A DNA stretch of 10,559 bases, from the NCBI GenBank assembly GCA_005789685.1, contig SXXD01000041.1, positions 1-10,559 of the forward strand. Reading direction: 5' to 3'. The position numbers were made by a program, and so were the translations under genes. Within the stretch, counting starts at the first letter, position 1. Each line of letters begins with the position of its first letter. Below are positions 1 through 6,824 of the stretch, piece after piece. This DNA is from Burkholderiales bacterium. GTDB lineage: Bacteria; Pseudomonadota; Gammaproteobacteria; Burkholderiales; Burkholderiaceae_C. Under the pieces are notes generated by a model. That model did not search any database and was not told where the DNA came from. It was given only the letters and a program-made list of their open reading frames with translations.

Positions 1-1
1 C

Positions 2-1300
2 GAAAACTTTGCAGTCACACTGCAAAAGTGCATCGCAGAAACTCAAATCAAGCACGTGGTGCTGTGTGCCATGGGCGACATGCTCAGCATGCCCAAAGGG
101 ACTTTGGTGAACTTTGTGGTTCGCAATGTGAAGAACTTGGTGCCAGACTTTGACTTGCCTGGTGCCGTCAAATTCAATCAAGCATTGAAGCGCGGACAGC
201 GTGCCACATTTGTCAAGCCGGTGATTCACAGCGATGACATTGCCGTCCTTCAATACACCGGCGGCACCACCGGTGTGTCCAAAGGCGCCATGCTCTTGCA
301 CCGCAACGTCATTGCCAACTTGTTGCAATCAGAAGCTTGGAACCAGCCCGTCATGAAGCGGGTGCCAGACAACGAGCAACCCACTTCGGTGTGTGCTTTG
401 CCGCTTTATCACATCTTTGCATTTACGGTCAACATGATGCTGGGCATGCGCACGGGCGGCAAAATTATTTTGATCCCCAACCCACGCGATTTACCCGCGG
501 TGTTGAAAGCCTTGTCAACACAAACATTTCACAGTTTTCCGGCGGTCAATACCTTGTTCAATGGCTTGGCCAATCACCCAGACTTTGACACAGTCAATTG
601 GAAAAACCTCAAGGTGTCCGTTGGCGGCGGCATGGCAGTCACCAGCGCGGTAGCGACATTGTGGTTACAAAAAACCGGCTGCCCTATTTGCGAAGGATAC
701 GGCTTGTCTGAAACCAGTCCGTCTGCCAGTTGCAACCCCACCACCAGCACACAATTCACGGGCAACATGGGTGTTCCCTTGCCAAGCACATACATGAAAC
801 TTTTGGACGATGAAGGCCATGAAGTGATCGAGTTAGGCCAAGCGGGTGAAATAGCCATTAAAGGTCCCCAAGTGATGGCGGGTTATTGGCAGCGTCCCGA
901 CGAAACTGCACGCAGCATGACCGCTGACGGTTATTTCAAATCGGGAGACATTGGCATTCGAGATGCGCATGGCTTTTTTAAAATCATCGATCGCAAGAAA
1001 GACATGATCTTGGTCAGCGGCTTCAATGTCTACCCTAACGACATCGAAGAAACCGTGTCTTTGTGCCCAGGTGTTTTAGAGTGCGCCGCGGTAGGTATGC
1101 CCGATGAAAAAACAGGCGAAGCTGTGAAGTTGGTGATCGTGAAAAAAGACACAACCCTCACTGAGATGGCGGTGCGTGATTATTGCAAAGCCAACATGAC
1201 GGGTTACAAGCAACCCAAGGTGGTTGAGTTCAAAAAAGAGTTGCCTAAAACCGCGGTGGGTAAAATCCTTCGCCGGGAGCTTCGCGATGCTCCCCAATGA
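2..1300 (+). CDS. fadD: Long-chain fatty acid-CoA ligase, 5'-truncated by window edge
   Basis: AMP-forming acyl-CoA synthetase that activates long-chain fatty acids with ATP and CoA for beta-oxidation or lipid synthesis, probably at the inner membrane. The reading frame is open from base 2, so the start lies outside the window; 432 residues are visible, against about 550-570 for a full FadD, so roughly the first 125 are missing. Counting from base 2, the ATP-binding loop YTGGTTG is at residues 85-91, the adenylate motif GYGLSET at 232-238, and YFKSGDIG at 311-318, followed by the DRKKD hinge and SGFNVYPNDIE (fatty acyl-CoA synthetase signature). The C-terminal catalytic lysine in PKTAVGKILRREL is about residue 421. 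The family is clear; the choice of fadD over a paralogous acyl-CoA synthetase rests on the visible FadD-like N-terminal part (ENFAVTLQKCIAET). The last 14 bases overlap mtnN, suggesting co-transcription. No frameshift is seen. Confidence 0.93.
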   Translation, partial: ENFAVTLQKCIAETQIKHVVLCAMGDMLSMPKGTLVNFVVRNVKNLVPDFDLPGAVKFNQALKRGQRATFVKPVIHSDDIAVLQYTGGTTGVSKGAMLLHRNVIANLLQSEAWNQPVMKRVPDNEQPTSVCALPLYHIFAFTVNMMLGMRTGGKIILIPNPRDLPAVLKALSTQTFHSFPAVNTLFNGLANHPDFDTVNWKNLKVSVGGGMAVTSAVATLWLQKTGCPICEGYGLSETSPSASCNPTTSTQFTGNMGVPLPSTYMKLLDDEGHEVIELGQAGEIAIKGPQVMAGYWQRPDETARSMTADGYFKSGDIGIRDAHGFFKIIDRKKDMILVSGFNVYPNDIEETVSLCPGVLECAAVGMPDEKTGEAVKLVIVKKDTTLTEMAVRDYCKANMTGYKQPKVVEFKKELPKTAVGKILRRELRDAPQ

Positions 1301-2009
1301 GCCATCGCGTATCGCGCTGATTGGTGCGATGCCAGAGGAGTTGTCGGCAGTACTGGCCTGTATGCCTGAGGCGCATTGCGAAAACGTAGCGGGGCGACAA
1401 TTCTGGGTCGGTCATCTTCAGGGCCATGAAGTGGTTGCTGTTTTGTCAGGCATTGGCAAAGTGGCAGCAGCCCTCACCGCAACAGTTTTGCTAGAAAAAT
1501 TCCAAGTCAAACGCATGTTGTTCACGGGGGTGGCGGGTGGCTTAGCGCAGCATGTCAGTGTTGGCGATGTGGTGGTGGCCAGTGAGTTGTTGCAGCACGA
1601 TATGAATGCTGAGCCTTTGTTCCCTCAGTATGTCGTGCCCTTGTCTGGATGCGCCAAATTCAAAACAGACGAAGACCTCACGCGAATCCTTTTAGAGAGC
1701 GCACGGCACACCTTGCCGCAGGTTCAAGTGCATGCGGGATTGATCATCAGTGGCGATCAATTTGTGGCCAGCGCTTCTGAAAGTTTGCGATTGCAATGTG
1801 CCTTGCCAGAGGCCTTGGCCGTTGAAATGGAAGGTGCGGCATTGGCCCAAGTTTGCCGCGATTATGGCGTCCCTTTGTGCGTAGTTCGAACCTTGTCCGA
1901 CAGAGCAGACGATGAGGCGCACATCGATTTTCCAAAATTCGTGAAAGAGGTGGCCAGCCATTACAGCGTGACCATCGTTTCTGAATTTTTAAAGCGTTTG
2001 CCTACTTAA
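1287..2009 (+). CDS. mtnN: 5'-methylthioadenosine/S-adenosylhomocysteine nucleosidase
   Basis: Cytosolic nucleosidase (Pfs/MTAN) that removes adenine from methylthioadenosine and S-adenosylhomocysteine, clearing inhibitors left by SAM-dependent methylation, polyamine and quorum-signal synthesis. The 240-residue product is close to the family's usual 230-240. The N-terminal IALIGAMPEEL holds E18, matching catalytic Glu12 of the E. coli enzyme. The substrate-binding VEMEG holds E182 (E. coli Glu174). TLSDRADDEA holds D205 (E. coli Asp197, the general acid). The start at 1287 is chosen because the conserved N-terminus begins a few residues later and a GGGAG Shine-Dalgarno sits at 1275-1279, seven bases upstream. 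A longer in-frame start at 1224 would add 21 residues that only mirror the fadD coding sequence. The gene starts inside the end of fadD (14-base overlap), so translational coupling is likely. Its stop overlaps the convergent corA stop. Confidence 0.92.
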   Translation: MLPNEPSRIALIGAMPEELSAVLACMPEAHCENVAGRQFWVGHLQGHEVVAVLSGIGKVAAALTATVLLEKFQVKRMLFTGVAGGLAQHVSVGDVVVASELLQHDMNAEPLFPQYVVPLSGCAKFKTDEDLTRILLESARHTLPQVQVHAGLIISGDQFVASASESLRLQCALPEALAVEMEGAALAQVCRDYGVPLCVVRTLSDRADDEAHIDFPKFVKEVASHYSVTIVSEFLKRLPT

Positions 2010-2988
2010 GCCAACCGCGTCTGCGGAAGTACCACATCGGCACCACGGCACTGGCCACCATGAGGCACAGCGCATACGGGTAGCCCCAAGTTTGCGACAG
2101 TTCGGGCATGTACTGAAAGTTCATGCCATACAAGCTGGCAATGAGCGTAGGTGGTAGCAAGGCCACACTGGCCACTGAAAAGATTTTGATGATCTTGTTC
2201 TGATTGATGTTGATGAAACCCACCGTGGCGTCCATCAAGAAGTTGATCTTTTCAAACAGAAACTCAGTGTGCGAATCGAGTGAATCAATGTCGCGCAAAA
2301 TTTGACGTGCTTCTTCAAACTGCTCTGCGTTCAACATTTTGCTTCGCATCATGAAACTCACCGCGCGGCGTGTGTCCATCACGTTGCGGCGGATGCGGCC
2401 ATTCAAGTCTTCTTGGCGTGCAATGGCACCCAGCACTTCACCGGCCATGGCGTCGGTCACGTCGCCAGACAGCACCAGCTTGCCGGCAATTTCTAGCTTG
2501 TCGTAAATGTTTTCCAGCGTGTCGGCAGAGTACTCGGCATCGGCGTCAAACAATTTCAGCAAAACTTCTTTGGCGTCCTCCAACAAACCAGGTGCGCGGC
2601 GCGCACGCAAACGCAGCAAGCGAAACACAGGCACGTCTTCGTCGTGGATGGAAAACAGAACGCCCATGCTGCGCAGATCAGCGTTTTGCAGATTCAAAAT
2701 GAAGGCGCAACGAACTGTGCGGGGCTCGTCTTCGTCGGCAATTAAAAAGTCAGAGCGAATGTGCAATTCGCCGTTGTCTTCTTCGTAGAAGCGCGCAGAC
2801 TCCTCGATGTCCTCGTCCATCGCATCGTCTGGAATGGACAGGCCGTAGTATTGTTTGATCCAACGCTTTTCTTCCACAGTGGGCGACTCAAGGTCGACCC
2901 AAATAGGCTGGAACTTGGACAACTCTTCCAGAGATTCAATCTCTTCCTGGACCAAGCGGCCGTTGGCTAGCGTAAAAATGTTGAGCAT
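2002..2988 (-). CDS. corA: CorA-type magnesium/cobalt transport protein
   Basis: Homopentameric inner-membrane channel for Mg2+ (also Co2+ and Ni2+) uptake. The 328-residue length is typical. A large acidic cytoplasmic N-terminal domain (for example IPDDAMDEDIEESARFYEEDNGE) is followed by a long helical region. Two membrane helices then lie at the C-terminus, with the CorA signature YGMN at residues 287-290 (GMN at 288-290) at the end of TM1. The loop MPEL follows, then TM2 and a basic tail RRRGWLK. The ATG at 2988 is preceded on the minus strand by AGGAG (2996-3000), a good ribosome binding site. The start and family are therefore well supported. The gene lies 186 bases downstream of a patatin-like gene on the same strand, behind a leader rich in inverted repeats. 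Its TAG stop overlaps the 3' end of mtnN tail to tail. Confidence 0.95.
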   Translation of the reverse strand: MLNIFTLANGRLVQEEIESLEELSKFQPIWVDLESPTVEEKRWIKQYYGLSIPDDAMDEDIEESARFYEEDNGELHIRSDFLIADEDEPRTVRCAFILNLQNADLRSMGVLFSIHDEDVPVFRLLRLRARRAPGLLEDAKEVLLKLFDADAEYSADTLENIYDKLEIAGKLVLSGDVTDAMAGEVLGAIARQEDLNGRIRRNVMDTRRAVSFMMRSKMLNAEQFEEARQILRDIDSLDSHTEFLFEKINFLMDATVGFININQNKIIKIFSVASVALLPPTLIASLYGMNFQYMPELSQTWGYPYALCLMVASAVVPMWYFRRRGWLK

Positions 2989-3174
2989 GGCAGATCTCCT
3001 TCAGCCCCAAAAACTGGGGGCCAAGTGTTCGATAAGGCGGCAATGAGGGCAAAGCAGCTTTCGAACGACTGGCTAAGCTGCATCTAGGCGTGCAGCACAG
3101 GAACCATCTCATTCGAAAGCTACCAACTAGGGTGGCTTTCCACGGAGCAAACTCCAAAATAATGATGGGTCGGA
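2989..3174 (-). promoter_or_regulatory. Structured 5' leader of corA (candidate cis-regulatory RNA)
   Basis: This gap contains several inverted repeats that would fold in the corA mRNA. A perfect 10-bp pair (3112-3121 with 3056-3065, core TTCGAA) closes a stem. Inside it, CCATC (3104-3108) can pair with GACTGG (3067-3072) with one bulge, and 3077-3082 pairs with 3091-3096 around an 8-base loop. Nearer the gene, 3004-3009 and 3015-3021 form a GC-rich hairpin only a few bases upstream of the AGGAG ribosome binding site. A small GGAG/CTCC hairpin lies at 3144-3155. GTTCGA at 3027-3032 could also pair with 3061-3066, disrupting the main stem. No T-run follows any hairpin, so control at translation or by Rho is more likely than an intrinsic attenuator. 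I do not recognise a named riboswitch. A CATAAT -10-like box at 3174-3179 overlaps the end of the upstream gene, but no good -35 is seen. Confidence 0.45.
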
Positions 3175-4443
3175 TTATGGCACTGAATCGCTGAAAAAAT
3201 CCAAGAGCTCTTCTTTGCGCATGGCCACGTCTTGAGCACCCAGCGCCATGAGTGCGCGTAAAAATCCGGGCTCGAATAAAAGATAACTCGCAAGCCCGGC
3301 GCCCGAACCCTTCAATGCCCCAAGCCCCTCTAAAACACGGCGCACGGGCCGCGGCAGTTCATGGACATGCGCTTGGGCCAAGGCGTCAAGTGACTCACTG
3401 GGCTGCATGGCCAAAACTTCCACCTCTCGAAATGGCAGGGACTGAGCGAGGGCCACACCGTGGTGCTCAGAGAGGTGATTTTTTAATTGTTGAATGCTTT
3501 GATTCACGCGTTGGACTTGTTCAACATCGGCCATCAAGGTGTCGTTGAACACACTGGCCATCGCATGTCCTGCAATATTGCCAAGACTGGGCCTGTGTTT
3601 GCTGGCTGCGCTGGCCTGCAAGCTTGAACCCGATAGGTCCATGGACCTCCTTTGGGGTTGCCCAACGCCAATGGCCAAAATTTTGTTGGCACCCAAGTGC
3701 ACGGCAGGCGATAACGGTGAGCTTTGCCGCATGGAGCCATCGCCAAAGTATTCCATGTTGCCGTCGACCCAAAGCGGTGTGGCTGGAAATAAAAAAGGAA
3801 TCGCACTCGAGGCCATCAGATGCTCTATGGTGATGTCTTGCAATTCGGCGCGACGTCCAGGCCTGTTCCATGCCTTTGCGCTTGCCAATTGGTGAGTTTG
3901 GCAAAAAGTCCAGTGCACGCCTGTGGTGTAACTGGATGCCGTGACGGCCAAGGCTTTCAGGTCCCCCCGTGTCAATGCCAGTTCGATGTTGTTCAGGGCA
4001 ATGCGTCGGTGCAAGGTGTCGACCAGTGGCATGCTGTCAAGCGCGGCCCCTTGTTTGCGGGCCGACAGGGTGACGCCCAATGCCGTTGCCCAGCGGCTGA
4101 ACTGAGCCATGGGTGTATCGGGCAGGTGGTAGACCAAATTAGAATGCAGACCCTGCCAAAAAGCGCCAAGCCCGCTCAATGCCGCTAGGCCGTCAATGGC
4201 CCGGCTGGCCAAATAGGTGGCGTTCAGAGCGCCTGCCGAAGTCCCCACCAAGACTTGGAAGGGAAAGGCGTCGGCCTTGCCAGCCGGCGGCTTGATTAAT
4301 GCTGCCAAGGCCTGCAAAACACCGGCTTGGTAGGCCGTTCTGGCGCCACCCCCCATGAGCACCAAACCACGCGTGATGCTCTGTGGTGGCTGGCCCAAGC
4401 GGCCACCGAGGGTGTCAGTTTGAGTGAGGTCATCAAGGTGCAT
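3175..4443 (-). CDS. Patatin-like phospholipase family protein
   Basis: Predicted serine acyl hydrolase with the patatin fold, acting on phospholipids or other acyl esters. The visible hallmarks are the oxyanion-hole glycine motif GGGAR at residues 31-35, the nucleophile elbow GTSAG at 67-71 (Ser69), the ASSAIPFLFPA motif near 211-221, and DGS at 235-237 giving Asp235 of the Ser-Asp dyad. Both catalytic residues are present, so it should be active. At 422 residues it is longer than RssA-type proteins (about 300). The extra length is mostly a C-terminal region after about residue 260 in which I see no known domain. No signal peptide is evident, so a cytoplasmic or membrane-associated location is likely. 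The ATG at 4443 has no Shine-Dalgarno but has TATCAT six bases upstream, hinting at a leaderless message. corA lies downstream on the same strand, 186 bases away. The substrate cannot be told from sequence. Confidence 0.88.
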   Translation of the reverse strand: MHLDDLTQTDTLGGRLGQPPQSITRGLVLMGGGARTAYQAGVLQALAALIKPPAGKADAFPFQVLVGTSAGALNATYLASRAIDGLAALSGLGAFWQGLHSNLVYHLPDTPMAQFSRWATALGVTLSARKQGAALDSMPLVDTLHRRIALNNIELALTRGDLKALAVTASSYTTGVHWTFCQTHQLASAKAWNRPGRRAELQDITIEHLMASSAIPFLFPATPLWVDGNMEYFGDGSMRQSSPLSPAVHLGANKILAIGVGQPQRRSMDLSGSSLQASAASKHRPSLGNIAGHAMASVFNDTLMADVEQVQRVNQSIQQLKNHLSEHHGVALAQSLPFREVEVLAMQPSESLDALAQAHVHELPRPVRRVLEGLGALKGSGAGLASYLLFEPGFLRALMALGAQDVAMRKEELLDFFSDSVP

Positions 4444-4481
4444 GTTCGAATGATAGAGTCAGAGCTTCAGGAAAACCACCC
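4444..4481. promoter_or_regulatory. Short divergent gap between patatin-like gene and MFS gene
   Basis: Only 38 bases separate the two divergent start codons, so both promoters must overlap each other or the neighbouring coding region. On the minus strand TATCAT (5 of 6 to the -10 consensus, at 4450-4455) lies six bases before the patatin-like ATG. On the plus strand CAGGA near 4468-4472 can serve as the ribosome binding site of the MFS gene. I see no convincing -35 box for either gene and no operator palindrome beyond a single TTCGAA at 4445-4450. Confidence 0.35.
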
Positions 4482-5708
4482 ATGACTTCACATTTGACGC
4501 CAAAGCGCGAACGCTGGCTTTTATTGACCCTGGCCAGCATCCAATTCACCAGCGTCCTTGACTTCATGATCATGATGCCTTTAGGGCCCCAGTTGACTGA
4601 ACTCTTTGGTATTTCTGCGGGTGAGTTTGGGTTTTTGGTGTCGGCCTATACCTTTGCAGCGGGCTTATCAGGTCTCTTGGCCGCCACCTACATTGACCGC
4701 TTTGGCCGCAAGCGAATGATGCTGACCCTGTACCCCTTGTTTGGGGTGGCAGCATTGGCTTGCAGCTTCGCCCCCACTTATGCTTGGCTGATGTTGGCGA
4801 GAGTGGCATCGGGATTTTTTGGGGGTGTCTTAATGGCCTTGTCTCAAACCATCGTGGCAGAAGTCATTCCGTTTGAGCGCCGAGGTCGGGCGATGGGTGT
4901 GGTCATGACATCCTTCTCCGTGGCCACCGTGGCGGGCGTGCCCTTGTCACTTTTCTTGGCCTCTCATTTCAATTGGCATGCGCCATTTTTGGCCATCGCG
5001 CTGATGGTGAGTGTGTGTGCCTTGGGCGCTGCAAAAACCCTGCCCAGCTTGAAGGGCCATCTGGCGGCGCATCCCATTGGCGATTCAGCGCCGAGCATGT
5101 TGGCCAACCTGCGCTTGGTGTTGGTCGACCCCAATCACCTGAGGGCCTATGCCATGTCATCGAGCATGGTGTTTGCGGGTTTTGTAGTTATTCCCTACAT
5201 CACACTTTATTTGCAAGGCAATGCGGGCTTTAAGCCAGAGCAAATTCCTTATGTGTATTTGACCGGCGGAATTTGCACCCTGATTTCTGCGCGATTCATT
5301 GGGCATTGGTCGGATCGCGCGGGCAAAGCCTATGCGTTTCGCCGCTTGGCCCTTCTGATGCCCTTGCCTTTGCTGGCGATGACCTTGTCTGCAGGCCTGC
5401 CCATGGTGGGCGTTTTGCTGGTTTCTTCCGCGTTGTTTGTGGTGATGAGCGGCCGCATGATTCCGGGCATGGCCTTGATTGGCGCCTCTGCAGATCCTCG
5501 AAGGCGCGGCAGTTTCATGACCTTGAATTCAGCAGTGCAGTCACTTGCCATGGGCCTGGCGGCACTGGTAGGGGGACAAATTTTGGGTCGTGATGGCAAT
5601 GCGCATTTGACCCATTACTGGATGGCAGCATTGCTGGGGGGCGGCGCCAGCCTTTTAAGCTTTGTGCTGGCCAGCAAACTGAGGCTTCATGGCCAAACTC
5701 AAGCTTGA
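4482..5708 (+). CDS. MFS transporter, AraJ-like DHA1-type efflux permease
   Basis: Inner-membrane major facilitator, probably a proton-driven exporter of a small molecule. The 408-residue protein shows about 12 hydrophobic segments in two groups of six with a cytoplasmic linker near residues 185-212. TM1 carries LDFMIMMPLGPQL. The loop between TM2 and TM3 has the MFS motif A remnant DRFGRKR (72-78). TM5 has the TVAGVPLS stretch typical of AraJ-like members. GHWSDRAGK (near 274-282) is the matching motif between TM8 and TM9. The ATG at 4482 is preceded by CAGGA with about nine bases of spacing. The substrate is unknown: the family includes sugar, drug and amino acid exporters, and the neighbours give no clue. 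It is the gene immediately upstream of hpf, where many proteobacteria have rpoN. A hairpin covers its stop codon. Confidence 0.88.
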   Translation: MTSHLTPKRERWLLLTLASIQFTSVLDFMIMMPLGPQLTELFGISAGEFGFLVSAYTFAAGLSGLLAATYIDRFGRKRMMLTLYPLFGVAALACSFAPTYAWLMLARVASGFFGGVLMALSQTIVAEVIPFERRGRAMGVVMTSFSVATVAGVPLSLFLASHFNWHAPFLAIALMVSVCALGAAKTLPSLKGHLAAHPIGDSAPSMLANLRLVLVDPNHLRAYAMSSSMVFAGFVVIPYITLYLQGNAGFKPEQIPYVYLTGGICTLISARFIGHWSDRAGKAYAFRRLALLMPLPLLAMTLSAGLPMVGVLLVSSALFVVMSGRMIPGMALIGASADPRRRGSFMTLNSAVQSLAMGLAALVGGQILGRDGNAHLTHYWMAALLGGGASLLSFVLASKLRLHGQTQA

Positions 5709-5728
5709 ACAATTGGTGAATTGTTTCA
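5706..5728 (+). terminator. Hairpin at the MFS gene stop codon, no T-run
   Basis: Bases 5706-5714 and 5719-5728 form a nine-pair stem with one bulged T around the loop GGTG; the stop codon TGA is part of the stem. A smaller GATA/TATC hairpin follows. No run of T follows, so this is not a standard intrinsic terminator. It may be an mRNA 3'-end stabiliser or chance, since the stem is AT-rich. Confidence 0.3.
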
Positions 5729-5897
5729 AGATAGGAATTTATCAGCTTTTCAGCAAGAAAAGTGCAAGACTTGAGCAAATCAAAGGGTTTAAATGGTCAA
5801 GCTTGCTTTTCACGGTAGGGGGGCGCATAGTGGATTCAGCCCACCCCCATTTTGGGCCGGTGGTTGTGTGTCACAGAGAGCAACAGGAGGCTTTTTT
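5729..5897 (+). promoter_or_regulatory. Upstream region of hpf with ribosome binding site
   Basis: This gap has no convincing gene; the open frame that begins at 5793 is just hpf read upstream of its true start. A strong AGGAGG Shine-Dalgarno at 5885-5890 lies seven bases before the hpf ATG. A weak promoter candidate is TTGCTT (5803-5808) and CATAGT (5826-5831) with a 17-base spacer. GTGG/CCAC and GCCCA/TGGGC inverted repeats between about 5830 and 5860 could fold in the leader. No sigma-54 type GG-N10-GC site was found. Confidence 0.35.
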
Positions 5898-6227
5898 ATG
5901 AATCTGACGATCAGTGGTCACCACCTCGAAGTTACCCCCGCACTCAGAAGTTATGTCACTGGCAAGCTAGACCGAATCACTCGGCATTTTGACCAAGTGG
6001 TGGATGTGAAAGTGTTGCTCACCGTTGAGAAACAAAAAGAGAAAGACAAACGACAGCGAGCAGAGTGCAATATTCATGTCAAAGGCAATGATTTATTTGC
6101 AGAAAGTTCGCACCAAGACCTCTATGCGGCCGTCGATGACTTGGTTGACAAACTGGACCGCCAAGTGGTCAATCACAAAAACCGAATCTTGGACCATCAC
6201 CATATTGCGCCCAAGCGCATGATGTAA
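5898..6227 (+). CDS. hpf: Ribosome hibernation promoting factor, short HPF/YfiA type
   Basis: Small protein that binds the 30S decoding region in stationary phase or starvation and inactivates ribosomes reversibly. The 109-residue product is the short form of the family; the long forms of about 180 residues carry an extra dimerisation domain that is absent here. Visible features are the opening [20 protein letters not shown], the basic [17 protein letters not shown] strand, the [17 protein letters not shown] helix that is the family hallmark, and a His-rich tail ([15 protein letters not shown]). The ATG at 5898 is preferred over 5793 because it has AGGAGG seven bases upstream and homology begins exactly there. 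It is followed by a strong terminator, so it seems to be its own transcription unit, apart from ptsN. Confidence 0.94.
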   Translation: MNLTISGHHLEVTPALRSYVTGKLDRITRHFDQVVDVKVLLTVEKQKEKDKRQRAECNIHVKGNDLFAESSHQDLYAAVDDLVDKLDRQVVNHKNRILDHHHIAPKRMM

Positions 6228-6256
6228 AAGCCCTTTTTTTGAAGTCAATAACACCG

Positions 6257-6283
6257 CCGCACCTCTAGGGTGCGGTTTTTTTT
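6257..6283 (+). terminator. Strong intrinsic terminator after hpf
   Basis: CCGCACC (6257-6263) pairs with GGTGCGG (6269-6275) around a five-base loop and is followed by eight T residues (6276-6283). This is a textbook Rho-independent terminator 30 bases after the hpf stop. It separates hpf from ptsN, which then needs its own promoter. Confidence 0.9.
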
Positions 6284-6312
6284 GGGAGATTAGCTTTCGC
6301 AGGGTGCATAAT
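6282..6312 (+). promoter_or_regulatory. Candidate ptsN promoter, near-leaderless
   Basis: CATAAT (6307-6312) matches the -10 consensus at five of six positions. The best -35 candidate is TTGGGA (6282-6287), which overlaps the terminator T-run and gives a long 19-base spacer. Expected transcription start is about 6319-6321, three to five bases before the ptsN ATG at 6324, and no Shine-Dalgarno precedes that ATG. The -10 box is convincing; the -35 is weak. Confidence 0.5.
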
Positions 6313-6323
6313 CCGCCCTCGAT

Positions 6324-6785
6324 ATGAACAGACTTGCAGCCATTCTCCCTGTTGAACAAGTGCTGGTTGGCGTAGATGCCACCAGCAAGAAGCGCGCTTT
6401 TGAAGAGGCGGGTTTGTTGTTTGAAAGTTTGCATGGCCTGTCCAGAGCCTTGGTCACTGACAGTTTGTTTGCCAGAGAGCGCTTAGGCTCTACGGGCTTA
6501 GGTCATGGCGTGGCCATTCCTCATGGCCGCATCAAGGGTTTGAAGGCACCCATGGCGGCAGTGTTTCAATTGGAACAAGCCATTGGCTTTGATGCCCCCG
6601 ATGAGCAAGCGGTGAAGTTGCTCATTTTCTTGTTGGTGCCCGAAGCGGCCACTCAAAAGCACTTGGAAATTTTGTCTGAAATTGCTGAAATTTTGAGCAA
6701 TGCCAGTACACGCGACAACATGATCGGCAGCGCAACGGCGTCAAGCCTGCACGATCTGATCGACAAGTGGTTGCCTGCCAAGTAA
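6324..6785 (+). CDS. ptsN: PTS IIA-like nitrogen regulatory protein (EIIA-Ntr)
   Basis: Cytosolic phosphocarrier of the nitrogen-type PTS that takes phosphate from the HPr-like carrier and controls target proteins rather than moving sugar. The 153-residue length is standard for PtsN. The active histidine is H67 in the motif GHGVAIPHGRI, preceded by the conserved RERLGSTGLG (51-60). The C-terminal HLEILSEIAEIL and LHDLIDKW helices fit the EIIA fold. The ATG at 6324 is the natural start, since family homology begins at once. It lacks a Shine-Dalgarno and has a -10 box 11 bases upstream. hprK follows 39 bases later on the same strand, as is usual in betaproteobacteria, so the two are probably co-transcribed. 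EI and HPr genes are not in the window. Confidence 0.94.
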   Translation: MNRLAAILPVEQVLVGVDATSKKRAFEEAGLLFESLHGLSRALVTDSLFARERLGSTGLGHGVAIPHGRIKGLKAPMAAVFQLEQAIGFDAPDEQAVKLLIFLLVPEAATQKHLEILSEIAEILSNASTRDNMIGSATASSLHDLIDKWLPAK

Positions 6786-6824
6786 GAATGCTGCTCTTTA
6801 GCCCATCAACGAATCGAGGTTGAG

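Noticed and set aside
1224-1286. Longer in-frame start of mtnN at 1224
   Set aside because: The added residues lie wholly within the fadD coding region and precede the conserved N-terminus; the ATG at 1287 has a good ribosome site.
2936-3157. Minus-strand reading frame across the corA leader, which could be a regulatory leader peptide gene
   Set aside because: It starts with TTG, has no Shine-Dalgarno, runs 73 codons into corA in another frame, and its product resembles nothing. It fits chance better than a leader peptide like that of Salmonella corA.
3539-4188. Long plus-strand open frames opposite the patatin-like gene (3539-3895 and 3820-4188)
   Set aside because: They lie entirely opposite a gene with clear catalytic motifs, have no ribosome sites and give products without recognisable features. 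They are shadows of codon bias.
5793-5897. Longer in-frame start of hpf at 5793
   Set aside because: The extra 35 residues do not resemble Hpf, and the internal ATG at 5898 has an ideal AGGAGG site exactly where family homology begins.
6225-6240. AAAAG/CTTTT element directly after the hpf stop as a terminator
   Set aside because: The stem has only four AT pairs around a very short loop. The strong GC-rich terminator at 6257-6283 explains termination here.
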